DNA of 64,000 nt, taken from contig NZ_CP114054.1 of the NCBI RefSeq assembly GCF_026967575.1, positions 868,001 to 932,000 of the forward strand. Direction: 5' to 3'. Each line of letters starts with the position of its first letter. The first letter of the stretch is position 1. Positions 17,030 through 26,537 of the stretch are shown piece by piece. Made by a program: the position numbers and the translations under genes. The notes under the pieces are model-generated. The model was not told where the DNA came from. It made no database searches and was given only the letters and a program-made list of their open reading frames with translations. The stretch is from Aurantiacibacter sp. MUD11. Lineage in GTDB: Bacteria; Pseudomonadota; Alphaproteobacteria; Sphingomonadales; Sphingomonadaceae.

Positions 17030-17434
17030 ATGATTGGACTGATTCTCGTCACCCACGGCCAGCTGGCCGAGGAATTCGTATCCGCCATGGAACACGTGGT
17101 GGGGCACCAGGATGCCATTGCCACGATCTGCATCGGGCCGAGCGACGACATGGAAATGCGTCGCCAGGAAATCGCCGACGCGATCGAAAAGGTGGATACC
17201 GGCTCCGGCGCGATCCTGCTGACGGACCTGTTCGGCGGCACGCCGTCGAACCTTGCCATTTCGCTGCTGGAGCCCGGACGCACGGAAGTGATCGCCGGGA
17301 TCAACTTGCCGATGCTGATTCGCCTCGCCGGTGCGCGCAAGGAGCTGTCGCTGCTGAAGGCCGCGCAGGCCGCGCGCGAGGCCGGGCGCAACTACATCAC
17401 GCTCGCTTCCGAATTCCTTGGTCAGGACGCCTGA
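17030..17434 (+). CDS. PTS EIIA component, mannose family
   Basis: 134 aa, cytosolic EIIA-Man-like domain. The phosphorylated histidine is His9 in LVTHGQLA. DLFGGTPSNLA is the conserved stretch facing the active site. No EIIB or EIIC permease gene is present, so this is a regulatory phospho-carrier, not a sugar transporter part. It is expected to accept phosphate from HPr encoded directly downstream. Confidence 0.92.
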   Translation: MIGLILVTHGQLAEEFVSAMEHVVGHQDAIATICIGPSDDMEMRRQEIADAIEKVDTGSGAILLTDLFGGTPSNLAISLLEPGRTEVIAGINLPMLIRLAGARKELSLLKAAQAAREAGRNYITLASEFLGQDA

Positions 17435-17446
17435 GGGATCGGCTGC

Positions 17447-17722
17447 ATGCGTGAAGCGAGCAAGGACGTCGTCATTCCCAACAAGCGCGGCCTGCACGCC
17501 CGTGCCAGCGCCAAGTTCGTGGCTGCCGTCGCGGAGATGGACGGTCACACGGTCAGCGTCGCCAAGGACGGGCAGGAAGCCGCCGGCGGCTCCATCCTCG
17601 GGTTGATGATGCTGGGCGCGGCGATGGGCGATACCGTAACCCTGCGCGTGGCCGGGCCGGCCGCCGACGACAAGCTTGGCGAGCTCGTGGCGCTGGTCGA
17701 AGGCAAGTTCGGCGAAGACTGA
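17447..17722 (+). CDS. ptsH: Phosphocarrier protein HPr
   Basis: 91 aa. His17 in NKRGLHARAS is phosphorylated by Enzyme I, and Ser49 in GGSILGLMML is the HprK target. The last base of its TGA is the first base of the next start codon. Enzyme I (ptsI), which often follows ptsH, is not in this position; a SpoU/TrmH gene is found instead. The protein completes the hprK-EIIA-HPr signalling set of this cluster. Confidence 0.94.
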   Translation: MREASKDVVIPNKRGLHARASAKFVAAVAEMDGHTVSVAKDGQEAAGGSILGLMMLGAAMGDTVTLRVAGPAADDKLGELVALVEGKFGED

Positions 17723-18546
17723 TGCCTTCCCCCAACCCGCGCGAGTCCAGGCGCGAGATCACCGGCTTTTCCAATCCCACGGTCAAATACCTGCGGAGCC
17801 TGCGCGACAAGAAGCACCGCAAGCGCGAGGGCGTGTTCCTGGCCGAGGGCCTCCGCCTGCTGACCGACGCCCTCGAATGCGGCCATGTGCCGAAGACACT
17901 GGTGATGGCATCGGCACGCGATCCGCACCCGCTGATCGATGCGCTGGAAACGGCCGTGGATGCCGCGGGCGGCGACATCATCGTTACCACGCCCGACATT
18001 CTCGGCAAGATCACCGGCAAGGACAATCCGCAGGCCGTGGCCGGCGTGTTCGACGAGTTCGATACCTCGCTGGCCAGCCTTGACCGCAGCGCGGCGAAGA
18101 TCTGGCTGGTGGCGCAGGCGCTGCGCGATCCGGGCAACCTCGGCACCATGCTGCGCACCGGCGATGCGGTGGGCGCTGGCGGCCTGATCCTGATCGACGA
18201 TTGCGCCGACCCGTTCAGCGTGGAAGCCGTGCGCGCCAGCATGGGCGCGGTGTTCACGCAGTCCGTGGCGCGGGCATCGTGGGACGAGTTCATCGGCTGG
18301 CTCCGACAAGGCGAAGGCCAGCTGGTCGCTGCCAGCTTGCGCGATGCCGTGCCCTATCGCGGCGCGCCCTATGCCGCGCCGTGCTTCGTGATGGTGGGTA
18401 ACGAATCGCAAGGCCTGCCCGAGGACTACGAGGCCGCCTGCGACCTGCGCGTAACCATGCCCATGCGCGGGCGCGCGGACAGCCTCAATGCGGCGGTGGC
18501 GGCGGCGGTGCTGGCCTACGAGGTGCTCGATACACTCGAGCGTTAG
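17722..18546 (+). CDS. TrmH/SpoU family RNA 2'-O-methyltransferase
   Basis: 274 aa SPOUT-fold methyltransferase acting on rRNA or tRNA ribose. An N-terminal substrate-binding domain (about 1-95) precedes the knotted domain. Motif 1 is ALRDPGNLGTMLRTGDA, motif 2 FVMVGNESQGLP, motif 3 ADSLNAAVAAAVLAYE. The N-terminal wording SNPTVKYLRSLRDKKHRKREG resembles the RlmB/TsnR-like group. The exact target nucleotide cannot be fixed. TGATG overlap with ptsH. Confidence 0.87.
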   Translation: MPSPNPRESRREITGFSNPTVKYLRSLRDKKHRKREGVFLAEGLRLLTDALECGHVPKTLVMASARDPHPLIDALETAVDAAGGDIIVTTPDILGKITGKDNPQAVAGVFDEFDTSLASLDRSAAKIWLVAQALRDPGNLGTMLRTGDAVGAGGLILIDDCADPFSVEAVRASMGAVFTQSVARASWDEFIGWLRQGEGQLVAASLRDAVPYRGAPYAAPCFVMVGNESQGLPEDYEAACDLRVTMPMRGRADSLNAAVAAAVLAYEVLDTLER

Positions 18547-18579
18547 TGGTTATCCGCCCTTCTCCAGCTCCCGGCGACG

Positions 18580-19038
18580 TCAGCCTGCGCGCCTGAACGG
18601 CCGGTCCACGACGAAGGCGATCACGGTCACGGCAAGCGCGATCACGTTCCCCCACCACGGCGGAGATGCCGGAGTGTTGTCGAGCACGGAGATGGTCGCC
18701 AGCAGCGTTGGCAGATAGAAGATCAGCAGCAGGCAAGGCACCATGAACCGTGCCCACTGTTCGCCGCGCCTTATCGGGACCATGACCAGCCAGAGCACGG
18801 CCACGCCCAAGGCTACCCATCCGGCCCCGGCCACGTCGAGCAATGCCAGATAGAGCACCTGCTCCTCGCCGGACAGCACGGTCCAGTCCCTGCCGATCGC
18901 CACCGCATGATAGGGCATGAAGCGGGGAGTGAGGATATAGAGCGAGCCCATCGCGACGCTGACGATCCCGACGACGCTGTACAAGAGTAGGACGAGCCAC
19001 CTCACCGCTGTTCTCCTTGGCGACAAGAGCCGGGACAT
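18580..19038 (-). CDS. Four-helix membrane protein, function unknown
   Basis: 152 aa, not recognised. Four hydrophobic helices can be seen, around residues 13-33, 58-80, 93-110 and 122-143, with a short basic N-terminus (MSRLLSPRRTAVR). ATG at 19038 has GGAG five bases before it, so it is preferred to an earlier ATG at 19077. It converges on the RNA methyltransferase gene. Probably an inner-membrane protein. Confidence 0.65.
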   Translation of the reverse strand: MSRLLSPRRTAVRWLVLLLYSVVGIVSVAMGSLYILTPRFMPYHAVAIGRDWTVLSGEEQVLYLALLDVAGAGWVALGVAVLWLVMVPIRRGEQWARFMVPCLLLIFYLPTLLATISVLDNTPASPPWWGNVIALAVTVIAFVVDRPFRRAG

Positions 19039-19135
19039 TGGTCTCCAACGATAGCGGCGATCAGCCGGGCAGGCCACATCACGGCCATGCGCTCAGCGCG
19101 GCAGCCGTCAGCCAATCCAAAGACGACCGTCGGGA

Positions 19136-20518
19136 CTACGAGGCCTCCTCGCTCTCGTCATTCCCGATCAGCAGGGCCTCGGCCGGCTCCGCCAGATCGG
19201 ACAGTCCGTAGGTCGGGCTCTTCTCGATCTGGTCGACCTGCTCGATCTCCTTCTTGCCGATCTCGATACCCTTCTCCGCCAGGCGGCGACCGGACGAGAG
19301 GACATTGCGCTCGAAGCTGCCGACGAACTTGTTGTAGTTGTTCACCGCGCTTTCGAGGCCGCCACCCATGCGCTTGAGGTGCTCGGAGGCGACGCGCAGG
19401 CGATCGTAGAGTTCGGCACCCATCCGGCCGATTTCCTGCGCTTCCTGCGCCAGCGCGTCCTGCCGCCAGACCTGTGCCACCGTCCGCGCGATGGCGACGA
19501 GGTTGGTCGGCGTTGCCAGCAGCACCTTGTTGTCGAAGGCGAAGTCCCACAGCTCCGGATCGGCCTCCAGCGCGGCGGCAACGAAATGCTCACCGGGCAC
19601 GAACATCACCACGTAGTCAGGCGCTTCCTCGAACTGGCTCTGGTAGCTCTTGGCGCCCAGCGTCTGCACGTGGCCACGCATGGATTTCGCGTGCAGCGAC
19701 AGGTGGCGCTTGCGCTCTTCCTCGTCCTCCGCCTCGAACGCGGCCTGGTAGGCATTGAGCGAGACCTTGGAGTCGATCACCAGCTTCTTCTGCCCCGGCA
19801 CGTTGACGATGGCGTCGGGCCGCAGCCGCCCCTCTTCGGTCTCGAGCGAGTGTTCGAGGTGGAAATCGGTGTGTTCGGCCAGCCCGCATTGCTCGAGCAG
19901 GTTCTGCAGTGCCCGTTCGCCCCAGCGGCCCCGCGCCTTGGGCGCATTGGTGAGCGAATTGCCCAGCCGCTGGGCCTCGCGCCGCACCTCTTCCTGCCCC
20001 AGCCGCATGGTCTCGATCTGCTGGTGCAGCTTGGCGAAGGCATCGGTGCGCTGCCGTTCCAGCGCCCCGACCTGGTCCTCGTATTTCTGCAACCGCTCGC
20101 TGACCGGCTTGAGCAGGTTGGCCACGGCTTCCTTGCTGGCCTTTTCCGCATGGCCCAGCCGCTCCGCCGCATCGGCGATGAACTTCTCCTGCGCCTTGGT
20201 CAGCACCTCGGCTCCGGTCGCCTTGAACTGGGTGAGCAGTTCCTCGCGCGCTTCCTTCATCGCTTCGATCTGCTTGTCGAAGTTCTCCGCATTGGCGCGC
20301 AGCGTGGCGATCTCGATGCGCGAGTCGCCAAGCTCCTTCGTCGCCTGGGCGAACTTGCCCTCGATTTCGGCCAGGCTCGCTCGCCCCTTCTCCAGCTCGG
20401 CATCGCGCGCGGCCAGCTCTGCCTGCAGTCCGGCAACCGGCCGCGTGCCGACAAACCAGCCGAGCGCGGCAGCGAGAATCGCCACCACCAGGCCGACGAG
20501 AAGGATGATCGGGTCCAT
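19136..20518 (-). CDS. rmuC: DNA recombination protein RmuC
   Basis: 460 aa. An N-terminal transmembrane helix (about 3-22) anchors the protein; a long coiled coil follows (about 30-190); the C-terminal RmuC domain contains ARGRWGERALQNLLEQCGL, LVIDSKVSLNAY and VPGEHFVAAALE. RmuC limits inversions at short inverted repeats and is thought to be nuclease-like. Start at ATG 20518 with AGGA upstream. An SOS-type LexA site lies 24 bases before the start, in line with DNA-damage control. Confidence 0.93.
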   Translation of the reverse strand: MDPIILLVGLVVAILAAALGWFVGTRPVAGLQAELAARDAELEKGRASLAEIEGKFAQATKELGDSRIEIATLRANAENFDKQIEAMKEAREELLTQFKATGAEVLTKAQEKFIADAAERLGHAEKASKEAVANLLKPVSERLQKYEDQVGALERQRTDAFAKLHQQIETMRLGQEEVRREAQRLGNSLTNAPKARGRWGERALQNLLEQCGLAEHTDFHLEHSLETEEGRLRPDAIVNVPGQKKLVIDSKVSLNAYQAAFEAEDEEERKRHLSLHAKSMRGHVQTLGAKSYQSQFEEAPDYVVMFVPGEHFVAAALEADPELWDFAFDNKVLLATPTNLVAIARTVAQVWRQDALAQEAQEIGRMGAELYDRLRVASEHLKRMGGGLESAVNNYNKFVGSFERNVLSSGRRLAEKGIEIGKKEIEQVDQIEKSPTYGLSDLAEPAEALLIGNDESEEAS

Positions 20519-20541
20519 AAGGTCCTCAAAAGCACGTAGAA

Positions 20542-20556
20542 GAACGAAAAGTGAAC
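20542..20556 (-). promoter_or_regulatory. LexA (SOS) box of rmuC
   Basis: GAAC-N7-GAAC on the plus strand (GTTC-N7-GTTC on the minus strand) matches the direct-repeat LexA site of Alphaproteobacteria exactly. It lies 24-38 bases upstream of the rmuC start codon, where a repressor would block transcription. Confidence 0.75.
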
Positions 20557-20673
20557 TTAACGCCTGTGCCATGGTTCGACAAGCGCCAGCCGCAGGCAGT
20601 CCACCACCGCAAGCAAAAAGCCCTTGTGGACTCGACCCGAAAAATCGTATGCGATGCTTACAAATTCAGAATT

Positions 20674-20686
20674 GCGAAATTTTCGC
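20674..20686. repeat. Palindrome in the fhs upstream region
   Basis: GCGAAATTTTCGC is an inverted repeat of 6-bp arms around one base, 59 bases before the fhs start. It sits in an AT-richer patch likely to hold the fhs promoter. It could be an operator. No regulator is assigned. The remaining divergent interval (20557-20673) shows nothing I can name. Confidence 0.4.
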
Positions 20687-20744
20687 GATTGTGAAATAAG
20701 GGGCGGAATAGAAATCGCCCCAGCGACACAGAGAGGATCACGTC

Positions 20745-22406
20745 ATGCCGACCGATATCGAAATCGCCCGCCAAGCCACGCTTATTCCGATCACCGAGGT
20801 CGCCAAGAATGCCGGCGTGCCCGATGACGCGCTCATCCCCTACGGCAAGTACAAGGCGAAGGTCGACACTTCCGCCCTGCCGCAGGCCGAAAACGGCAAG
20901 CTGATCCTCGTCACCGCGATCAACCCCACCCCGGCGGGTGAAGGCAAGACCACAACCTCGGTCGGTCTGTCGGACGCGCTGCACCGCATCGGCAAGAAGA
21001 CCATGCTGTGCCTGCGCGAACCGTCGCTGGGACCGTGCTTCGGCATGAAGGGTGGCGGCGCCGGCGGCGGCAAGTCGCAGGTCATGCCGATGGACGAGAT
21101 CAACCTGCACTTCACCGGTGACTTCCACGCCATCACCAGCGCGCACAACCTGCTGAGCGCGATGATCGACAACTCGATCTACTGGGGCAACCCGCTGGAC
21201 ATCGACGTGCGCCGCGTCACCTGGAAGCGCGTGATCGACATGAACGACCGCGCGCTGCGCCAGATCGTCGGCCCGCTGGGCGGCGTTGCCAACGGCTTCC
21301 CGCGCGAAACCGGCTTCGACATCACCGTGGCCTCGGAAATCATGGCCATCCTGTGCCTCGCCAGCGACCTGGAAGACCTGCAGAAGCGCCTCGGCGACAT
21401 CATCATCGGCTACACCCGCAAGCGCGAGCCGGTCTATTGCCGCGACGTGAAGGCCGACAGCGCCATGACCGTGCTGCTGAAGGACGCCATCCTGCCCAAC
21501 CTGGTGCAGACGCTGGAAAACCGTCCGGCCTTCCTGCACGGCGGCCCCTTCGCCAACATCGCCCACGGCTGTAACTCGGTGATCGCCACCAAGACCGCCC
21601 TGCGCATGGCCGACTACGTCGTGACCGAAGCCGGCTTCGGGGCCGACCTCGGCGCGGAAAAGTTCCTCGACATCAAGTGCCGCCTCGCCGGCCTGAAGCC
21701 CGATGCCGTGGTGCTGGTCGCCACCGTGCGCGCGCTAAAGATGAACGGCGGCGTCTCCAAGCAGAACCTGGGCGAGCCCAATGCCGACGCCGTGCGCGCA
21801 GGTTCGGTGAACCTGAAGCGCCACATCGAGAACGTGAAGAAGTTCGGCATCACCCCGACGATCGCCATCAACCACTTCTACCTCGACACCGACGAGGAAA
21901 TCGCGGTGATCCAGGAAATGGCCAAGGAATTCGGCGCCGACGCCGTGATCTGCAAGCACTGGGCCGAAGGCGGCGCGGGTGCAGAGGAACTGGCCCAGAT
22001 CGTGGCGGCCAAGGCCGATGCCGGCGCCCCCGATTTCGACCAGCTCTATCCCAGCGACATGAGCCTGGAAGACAAGATCCGCAGGATCTGCACCGAGATC
22101 TACCGTGCCTCCGAAGTGCACTTCGACGGCGGTACCGCGAAGCAGCTGAAGCAGTGGGAAGAGATGGGCTACGGCAGCTTCCCGGTCTGCATGGCGAAGA
22201 CGCAGTACAGCTTCTCCACCGACCCGACCAAGCTGGGCGCACCGGAGAACCATGAAGTGGCCATCCGCGAGGTTCGCCTCTCGGCCGGTGCCGGCTTCGT
22301 GGTCGCCATCGCGGGCGACATCATGACCATGCCGGGCCTGCCCAAGGTACCGAGCGCCGAGGCCATCCACCTCGACGAAAACGGCCAGATCGAAGGCCTG
22401 TTCTAA
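20745..22406 (+). CDS. fhs: Formate--tetrahydrofolate ligase
   Basis: Makes 10-formyl-tetrahydrofolate from formate, THF and ATP, 553 aa as typical. The nucleotide loop is [20 protein letters not shown] (from about residue 60). [18 protein letters not shown] and [16 protein letters not shown] are family hallmarks. ATG 20745 follows AGAGGA. A single-gene unit ending at a strong terminator. It supplies one-carbon units, as used by fmt 1.4 kb downstream. Confidence 0.97.
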   Translation: MPTDIEIARQATLIPITEVAKNAGVPDDALIPYGKYKAKVDTSALPQAENGKLILVTAINPTPAGEGKTTTSVGLSDALHRIGKKTMLCLREPSLGPCFGMKGGGAGGGKSQVMPMDEINLHFTGDFHAITSAHNLLSAMIDNSIYWGNPLDIDVRRVTWKRVIDMNDRALRQIVGPLGGVANGFPRETGFDITVASEIMAILCLASDLEDLQKRLGDIIIGYTRKREPVYCRDVKADSAMTVLLKDAILPNLVQTLENRPAFLHGGPFANIAHGCNSVIATKTALRMADYVVTEAGFGADLGAEKFLDIKCRLAGLKPDAVVLVATVRALKMNGGVSKQNLGEPNADAVRAGSVNLKRHIENVKKFGITPTIAINHFYLDTDEEIAVIQEMAKEFGADAVICKHWAEGGAGAEELAQIVAAKADAGAPDFDQLYPSDMSLEDKIRRICTEIYRASEVHFDGGTAKQLKQWEEMGYGSFPVCMAKTQYSFSTDPTKLGAPENHEVAIREVRLSAGAGFVVAIAGDIMTMPGLPKVPSAEAIHLDENGQIEGLF

Positions 22407-22460
22407 CCGAACCCCCGGACGAGCGCTCCCCCTCCATCCAAGCGCTCGCCCAAATGCGAA

Positions 22461-22499
22461 GGGCCGCCCGATCCAAGATCGGGCGGCCCTTTTTCTTTT
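22461..22499 (+). terminator. Strong Rho-independent terminator after fhs
   Basis: Perfect 13-bp stem (22461-22473 with 22477-22489), loop CAA, followed by TTTTTCTTTT. Confidence 0.95.
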
Positions 22500-22514
22500 C
22501 ACGATCCTGCGAGA

Positions 22515-23078
22515 TTAGGCGGCGCGCGCCTTCTGCAGCTTCTTCAGCGCCATGTTGCGCTTCAGGCGGCTGAGGTGGTCGATGAAGAGGATGCCGTTGA
22601 GGTGGTCCATCTCGTGCTGGATGCACACGGCCAGCATGCCGGTCATCTCTTCCTCGTGGGTATTGCCCTCCAGGTCCTGCCAGCGCACGCGGCACTGGGC
22701 CGGGCGTTCGACATCGGCGAAGATGTCCGGCACCGAGAGGCAGCCTTCCTGGAAGCTCTTGGTCTCTTCCGACGGGTCGAGGATTTCCGGGTTCACGAAC
22801 ACCCGCGGGTCGTTGATGACCGGCTGGTGCGTGTGCTTGGTGCCGTCATGGTCGCATTCGACCGGCTCCGCGTCGGGGTCTTCCTCCTGCAGGTCGATCA
22901 CCAGCAGGCGCAGCGGTTCGCCCACCTGGATGGCGGCAAGGCCGATGCCATGCGCGGCGTACATCGTCTCGAACATGTCATCGACGAGGGTCTTCAGGTC
23001 GTCGTCGAACTTCTCGACAGGCGAGGACACGACTTTGAGCCGGGGATCCGGCGCTTCCAGGATTTCACGAATAGCCAT
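22515..23078 (-). CDS. def: Peptide deformylase
   Basis: Removes the formyl group from nascent proteins, 187 aa, Fe2+/Zn2+-dependent. Motif 1 GIGLAAIQVG (44-53), motif 2 EGCLSVP (111-117, metal ligand Cys113), motif 3 QHEMDH (154-159, ligands His155 and His159, catalytic Glu156). Between motifs 1 and 2 is a longer acidic and His-rich insertion (about 66-90), which I recall from other sphingomonads. It is near fmt, its functional partner, though on the other strand. Confidence 0.96.
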   Translation of the reverse strand: MAIREILEAPDPRLKVVSSPVEKFDDDLKTLVDDMFETMYAAHGIGLAAIQVGEPLRLLVIDLQEEDPDAEPVECDHDGTKHTHQPVINDPRVFVNPEILDPSEETKSFQEGCLSVPDIFADVERPAQCRVRWQDLEGNTHEEEMTGMLAVCIQHEMDHLNGILFIDHLSRLKRNMALKKLQKARAA

Positions 23079-23115
23079 TGCGGTAATTTAGTCTTTCTGC
23101 GGCCCGGTTTCAATG

Positions 23116-23712
23116 TCAGGCGAGCGGCCGCCGTGCCCTCAATGCCTGTGCCAGCGTTCCCTCGTCGAGGTAGTCCAGCTCGCCGCCCACCGGCAGGCCG
23201 TGGGCCAGCTGGGTGATGCGGACCGGGTGATCCTCCAGCCGCTCAGCGATGTAGTGCGCGGTGGTCTGCCCTTCCAGCGTGGCGTTCATGGCGAGCACGA
23301 CCTCGTCCACCCCGCCCTGCTCGACGCGGCCCAGCAGGCTGTCGATGGCAAGATCCTCGGGCCGCACGCCGTCGAGCGCCGAGAGCCGGCCGCCCAGCAC
23401 GTGGTACTTGCCGGTGAACAGCCGCGCGCGGTCGAGCGCCCAGAGATCCGCCACGTCTTCCACCACGCAGATGGACTTGGCATCGCGGCGCGGATCGGCG
23501 CAGACCGAGCACGGGTTCTGCGTGTCGACATTGCCGCAGGTCTCGCATTCGACCAGCTTGTCCTGAACGGCACCCAGGGCGTCCAGAACCTGCTTCAGCG
23601 CCGTTTCGCGGTGCTTCACCAGCCACAGCACCGCCCGCCGTGCGGAACGCGGCCCAAGGCCCGGCAGGCGAGCCAATGCAGCGGCGAGGTTCTCGATCTC
23701 TTGCGATGCCAT
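23116..23712 (-). CDS. recR: Recombination protein RecR
   Basis: Part of the RecFOR pathway that loads RecA on gaps, 198 aa. An N-terminal helix-hairpin-helix ([14 protein letters not shown]) is followed by a C4 zinc finger (Cys56, Cys59, Cys68, Cys71) and a Toprim domain ([13 protein letters not shown], then [10 protein letters not shown]). It is upstream of def on the same strand with a 37-base gap. dnaX is not adjacent in the window, contrary to the usual arrangement in many bacteria. Confidence 0.95.
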   Translation of the reverse strand: MASQEIENLAAALARLPGLGPRSARRAVLWLVKHRETALKQVLDALGAVQDKLVECETCGNVDTQNPCSVCADPRRDAKSICVVEDVADLWALDRARLFTGKYHVLGGRLSALDGVRPEDLAIDSLLGRVEQGGVDEVVLAMNATLEGQTTAHYIAERLEDHPVRITQLAHGLPVGGELDYLDEGTLAQALRARRPLA

Positions 23713-23756
23713 GTTCCGCCAGATAGGGCCGCGCGCGAGGAATAGGAAGGCTGGCG

Positions 23757-24662
23757 ATGCGCCTCATTTTCATGGGAACCCCGGATTTCGCGGTACCGAC
23801 GCTGAATGCGCTGGTGGATGCGGGTCACGACGTGGTGGCAGTGTACAGTCAGCCGCCCAGCCGCGCGGGGCGCGGGAAGAAGGAGCGTCCCTCTCCCGTC
23901 CATGCCCGCGCCGAGGAATTGGGAATCGCGGTTCGCCATCCCGTCAGCCTGAAAGGTGACGAGGAACAGCAGGCCTTCGCCGCGCTGGAGGCCGATGCCG
24001 CGATCGTCGCCGCCTATGGCCTGCTGCTGCCGCAAGCGGTGCTCGACGCGCCGAAGCGCGGCTGCCTCAACGTCCACGGCTCGCTGCTGCCGCGCTGGCG
24101 CGGGGCGGCGCCGATCCACCGGGCGATCCAGGCGGGCGACGAGCAGACCGGCGTGACCATCATGCGCATGGAGCTTGGTCTCGACACCGGGCCGATGCTG
24201 CTGAAGGCCGCGACGCCGATTGCCGACAAGACCACCGGCGAATTGCATGACGAGCTGGCCGAACTCGGGGCATCGCTGATGGTAGAGGCGCTGGCGCAGA
24301 TCGAGACGCTGCAGGCCCAGCCGCAGGACGAGGCGCTCGCCACCTACGCTCCCAAGATCGCCAAGGCGGAGGCGAAGCTCGATTTCGCCAAGCCCGCCGC
24401 CGTGCTGGAGCGCGAGGTGCGCGCCTTCTCCCCCTTCCCCGGCAGCTGGTTCGAACTCGACGGCGAGCGGATCAAGCTGCTGCGCGCCGAGATTGTCGAC
24501 GCCAGCGGCGCGCCCGGCACCGTGCTGGACGACCGGCTGACCATCGCGTGCGGCGAAGGCGCCCTGCGCCCGGTGAAGCTGCAACGCGCGGGCAAGCCGG
24601 CGATGGCACTCGATGAATTCCTGCGCGGCAACGAAGTGAAGGTGGGCAGCAAGGCAGCATGA
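23757..24662 (+). CDS. fmt: Methionyl-tRNA formyltransferase
   Basis: Formylates initiator Met-tRNA using 10-formyl-THF, 301 aa. The N-terminal domain starts [15 protein letters not shown]. The catalytic stretch is [20 protein letters not shown], with the SLLP motif and later [13 protein letters not shown]-terminal tRNA-binding domain follows (about 205-300). Good ribosome site AGGAAGG. Its stop overlaps the truA start by ATGA. Confidence 0.96.
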   Translation: MRLIFMGTPDFAVPTLNALVDAGHDVVAVYSQPPSRAGRGKKERPSPVHARAEELGIAVRHPVSLKGDEEQQAFAALEADAAIVAAYGLLLPQAVLDAPKRGCLNVHGSLLPRWRGAAPIHRAIQAGDEQTGVTIMRMELGLDTGPMLLKAATPIADKTTGELHDELAELGASLMVEALAQIETLQAQPQDEALATYAPKIAKAEAKLDFAKPAAVLEREVRAFSPFPGSWFELDGERIKLLRAEIVDASGAPGTVLDDRLTIACGEGALRPVKLQRAGKPAMALDEFLRGNEVKVGSKAA

Positions 24663-25408
24663 CCCGTTTCGCCCTCACCATCGAATTCGACGGCGGCCCG
24701 TTCTTCGGCCTGCAACGGCAGGACAACGGCCCCAGCGTGCAGCAGGCGATCGAGGACGCCGCCCACGCCGTTACGGGAGAAGAGGTGACGCTGCACAGTG
24801 CCGGGCGTACCGACAGCGGGGTCCACGCTCTCGCCATGCGCAGCCACCTGGACATCGCGAAGGACATCACGCCGTTCCGCCTGATGGAGGCGCTCAACGC
24901 GCACCTGCGGCCCGATCCGGTGGCCATCATCGCCTGCGAGGAAAAGCCCGACGACTGGCACGCGCGCTTCTCCTGCATCGGGCGCAGCTACGAATACCGC
25001 ATCCGCAATCGCCGCGCGCCGCTGACGCTGGAAAAGGGTCGCGCCTGGCATATCGCCCGTCCGCTGGATCACGACGCCATGCACGAAGCGGCACAGGCGC
25101 TGGTGGGGCAGCACGACTTCACCACCTTCCGCTCCGCCCATTGCCAGGCCGCCAGCCCGGTCAAGACGCTCGACCGGCTCGATGTCAGCCGCGAAGGCGA
25201 CGCGGTGATCGTCCGCGCGGCGGCGCGAAGCTTCCTGCATCACCAGGTCCGCTCCATGGTCGGCACGCTGGCGCTGGTCGGACAGGGGCAATGGCAGGTA
25301 GGTCAGGTGGCGGAGGCGCTGGCGGCAAAGGATCGTGCCGCGCTGGGCCTGAATGCCCCGCCAGAGGGTTTGTATTTCGTCGGAGCGCGTTACGAAGACG
25401 AGGAATAG
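24659..25408 (+). CDS. truA: tRNA pseudouridine(38-40) synthase TruA
   Basis: Isomerises uridines 38-40 in the tRNA anticodon arm, 249 aa. The catalytic aspartate is Asp52 in [27 protein letters not shown] and [13 protein letters not shown] are further family motifs. ATGA overlap with fmt makes a two-gene translation operon. Length is as expected. Confidence 0.96.
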   Translation: MTRFALTIEFDGGPFFGLQRQDNGPSVQQAIEDAAHAVTGEEVTLHSAGRTDSGVHALAMRSHLDIAKDITPFRLMEALNAHLRPDPVAIIACEEKPDDWHARFSCIGRSYEYRIRNRRAPLTLEKGRAWHIARPLDHDAMHEAAQALVGQHDFTTFRSAHCQAASPVKTLDRLDVSREGDAVIVRAAARSFLHHQVRSMVGTLALVGQGQWQVGQVAEALAAKDRAALGLNAPPEGLYFVGARYEDEE

Positions 25409-25421
25409 GGAGAGAACACGG

Positions 25422-26534
25422 ATGACCACCACCGGACGCCAACTCGTCTCGACACTGACTGCCGACGGCAAGCTTGTGCTGGAACTGCAGGAGAAGGATT
25501 TCCCCGCGCCCGCTGGGAACCAGGTGCTGGTGAAGATGGAAGCAGCGCCGATCAATCCGTCCGACCTGATCCTGATGACAACCGGCGTGGACCTCGACAA
25601 TGCGGAGTATTCGCCGGGAAAGGTGGTCGCCAATGTGGCGCCGCCAATGGTCGCCGCGCAGGCCGGACGGCACGGCAAGCCGCAGACGGTCGGCAACGAA
25701 GGCGCGGGCACGGTCATCGCGGCAGGCGCAGGCGAGATGGCGCAGGCGCTGGTCGGCCAGCGCGTCGCTTGTGTGCCGGGCAATGCCTACAGCGAATATG
25801 CCCTGGCCGATGCCATGATGTGCATCCCGCTGGGCGAACACAGCTGCGAACAAGGCGCAAGTTCCTTCGTCAACCCGATGACCGCGCTGGGTTTCGTCGA
25901 AACCGCCAAGCGCGAAGGGAACGAGGCGATCATCCATGCGGCAGCCGCCTCCAACCTCGGCCAGATGCTCAACCGCATCTGCCAGGAAGACGGCCTGGGG
26001 CTGGTCAACATCGTCCGCAAGGACTCGCAAGCCGAGCTGCTCAAGGGCCAGGGCGCGAGCCACGTGGTCAATTCCTCCGACAAGGATTTCGAGCAGCAGC
26101 TGGTGCAGGCAATTGCCGAGACGCAGGCTTTCCTCGGCTTCGATCCGATTGGCGGCGGCACCACCACCGACAGCTGCCTGCGCTCGATGGAGCGCGTCGC
26201 CGCGGCCAAGCTGACCGAGTACAGCCGCTATGGCTCCGACCAGCCGAAGAAGATGTACATCTACGGCCGGCTCGACCTCTCGCCCACGATCCTGACGCCA
26301 AGCTACGGCTTCGGCTGGACCGTCACCGGCTGGCTATTGATGCCCTTCCTCGCCAGCTGCGACATGCCGACGCTGATCGGCATGCGCCAGCGGGTGGTGA
26401 GCGGGCTGACCACCACCTTCGCCAGCAGCTACAAGGCCAAGGTCGGTCTCGAGGAAATGCTCACCAGGGATGCCATGATGGACTATGCCCAGATGGCGAC
26501 CGGTGAAAAATACCTGGTGACGCCCAACGCGTGA
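25422..26534 (+). CDS. Zinc-type (MDR) alcohol dehydrogenase-like oxidoreductase
   Basis: 370 aa, medium-chain dehydrogenase/reductase fold. The GroES-like N-terminal domain contains APINPSDLILM, typical of the quinone-reductase/enoyl-reductase branch. GNEGAGTVIAAG follows, then the NADPH domain with IIHAAAASNLGQML. Structural zinc cysteines are not obvious, so it is probably zinc-free. A NAD(P)H-dependent reduction is likely, substrate unknown. ATG 25422 follows AGGGAGAG. It converges on the PBP gene with a 3-base gap. Confidence 0.8.
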   Translation: MTTTGRQLVSTLTADGKLVLELQEKDFPAPAGNQVLVKMEAAPINPSDLILMTTGVDLDNAEYSPGKVVANVAPPMVAAQAGRHGKPQTVGNEGAGTVIAAGAGEMAQALVGQRVACVPGNAYSEYALADAMMCIPLGEHSCEQGASSFVNPMTALGFVETAKREGNEAIIHAAAASNLGQMLNRICQEDGLGLVNIVRKDSQAELLKGQGASHVVNSSDKDFEQQLVQAIAETQAFLGFDPIGGGTTTDSCLRSMERVAAAKLTEYSRYGSDQPKKMYIYGRLDLSPTILTPSYGFGWTVTGWLLMPFLASCDMPTLIGMRQRVVSGLTTTFASSYKAKVGLEEMLTRDAMMDYAQMATGEKYLVTPNA

Positions 26535-26537
26535 GCT

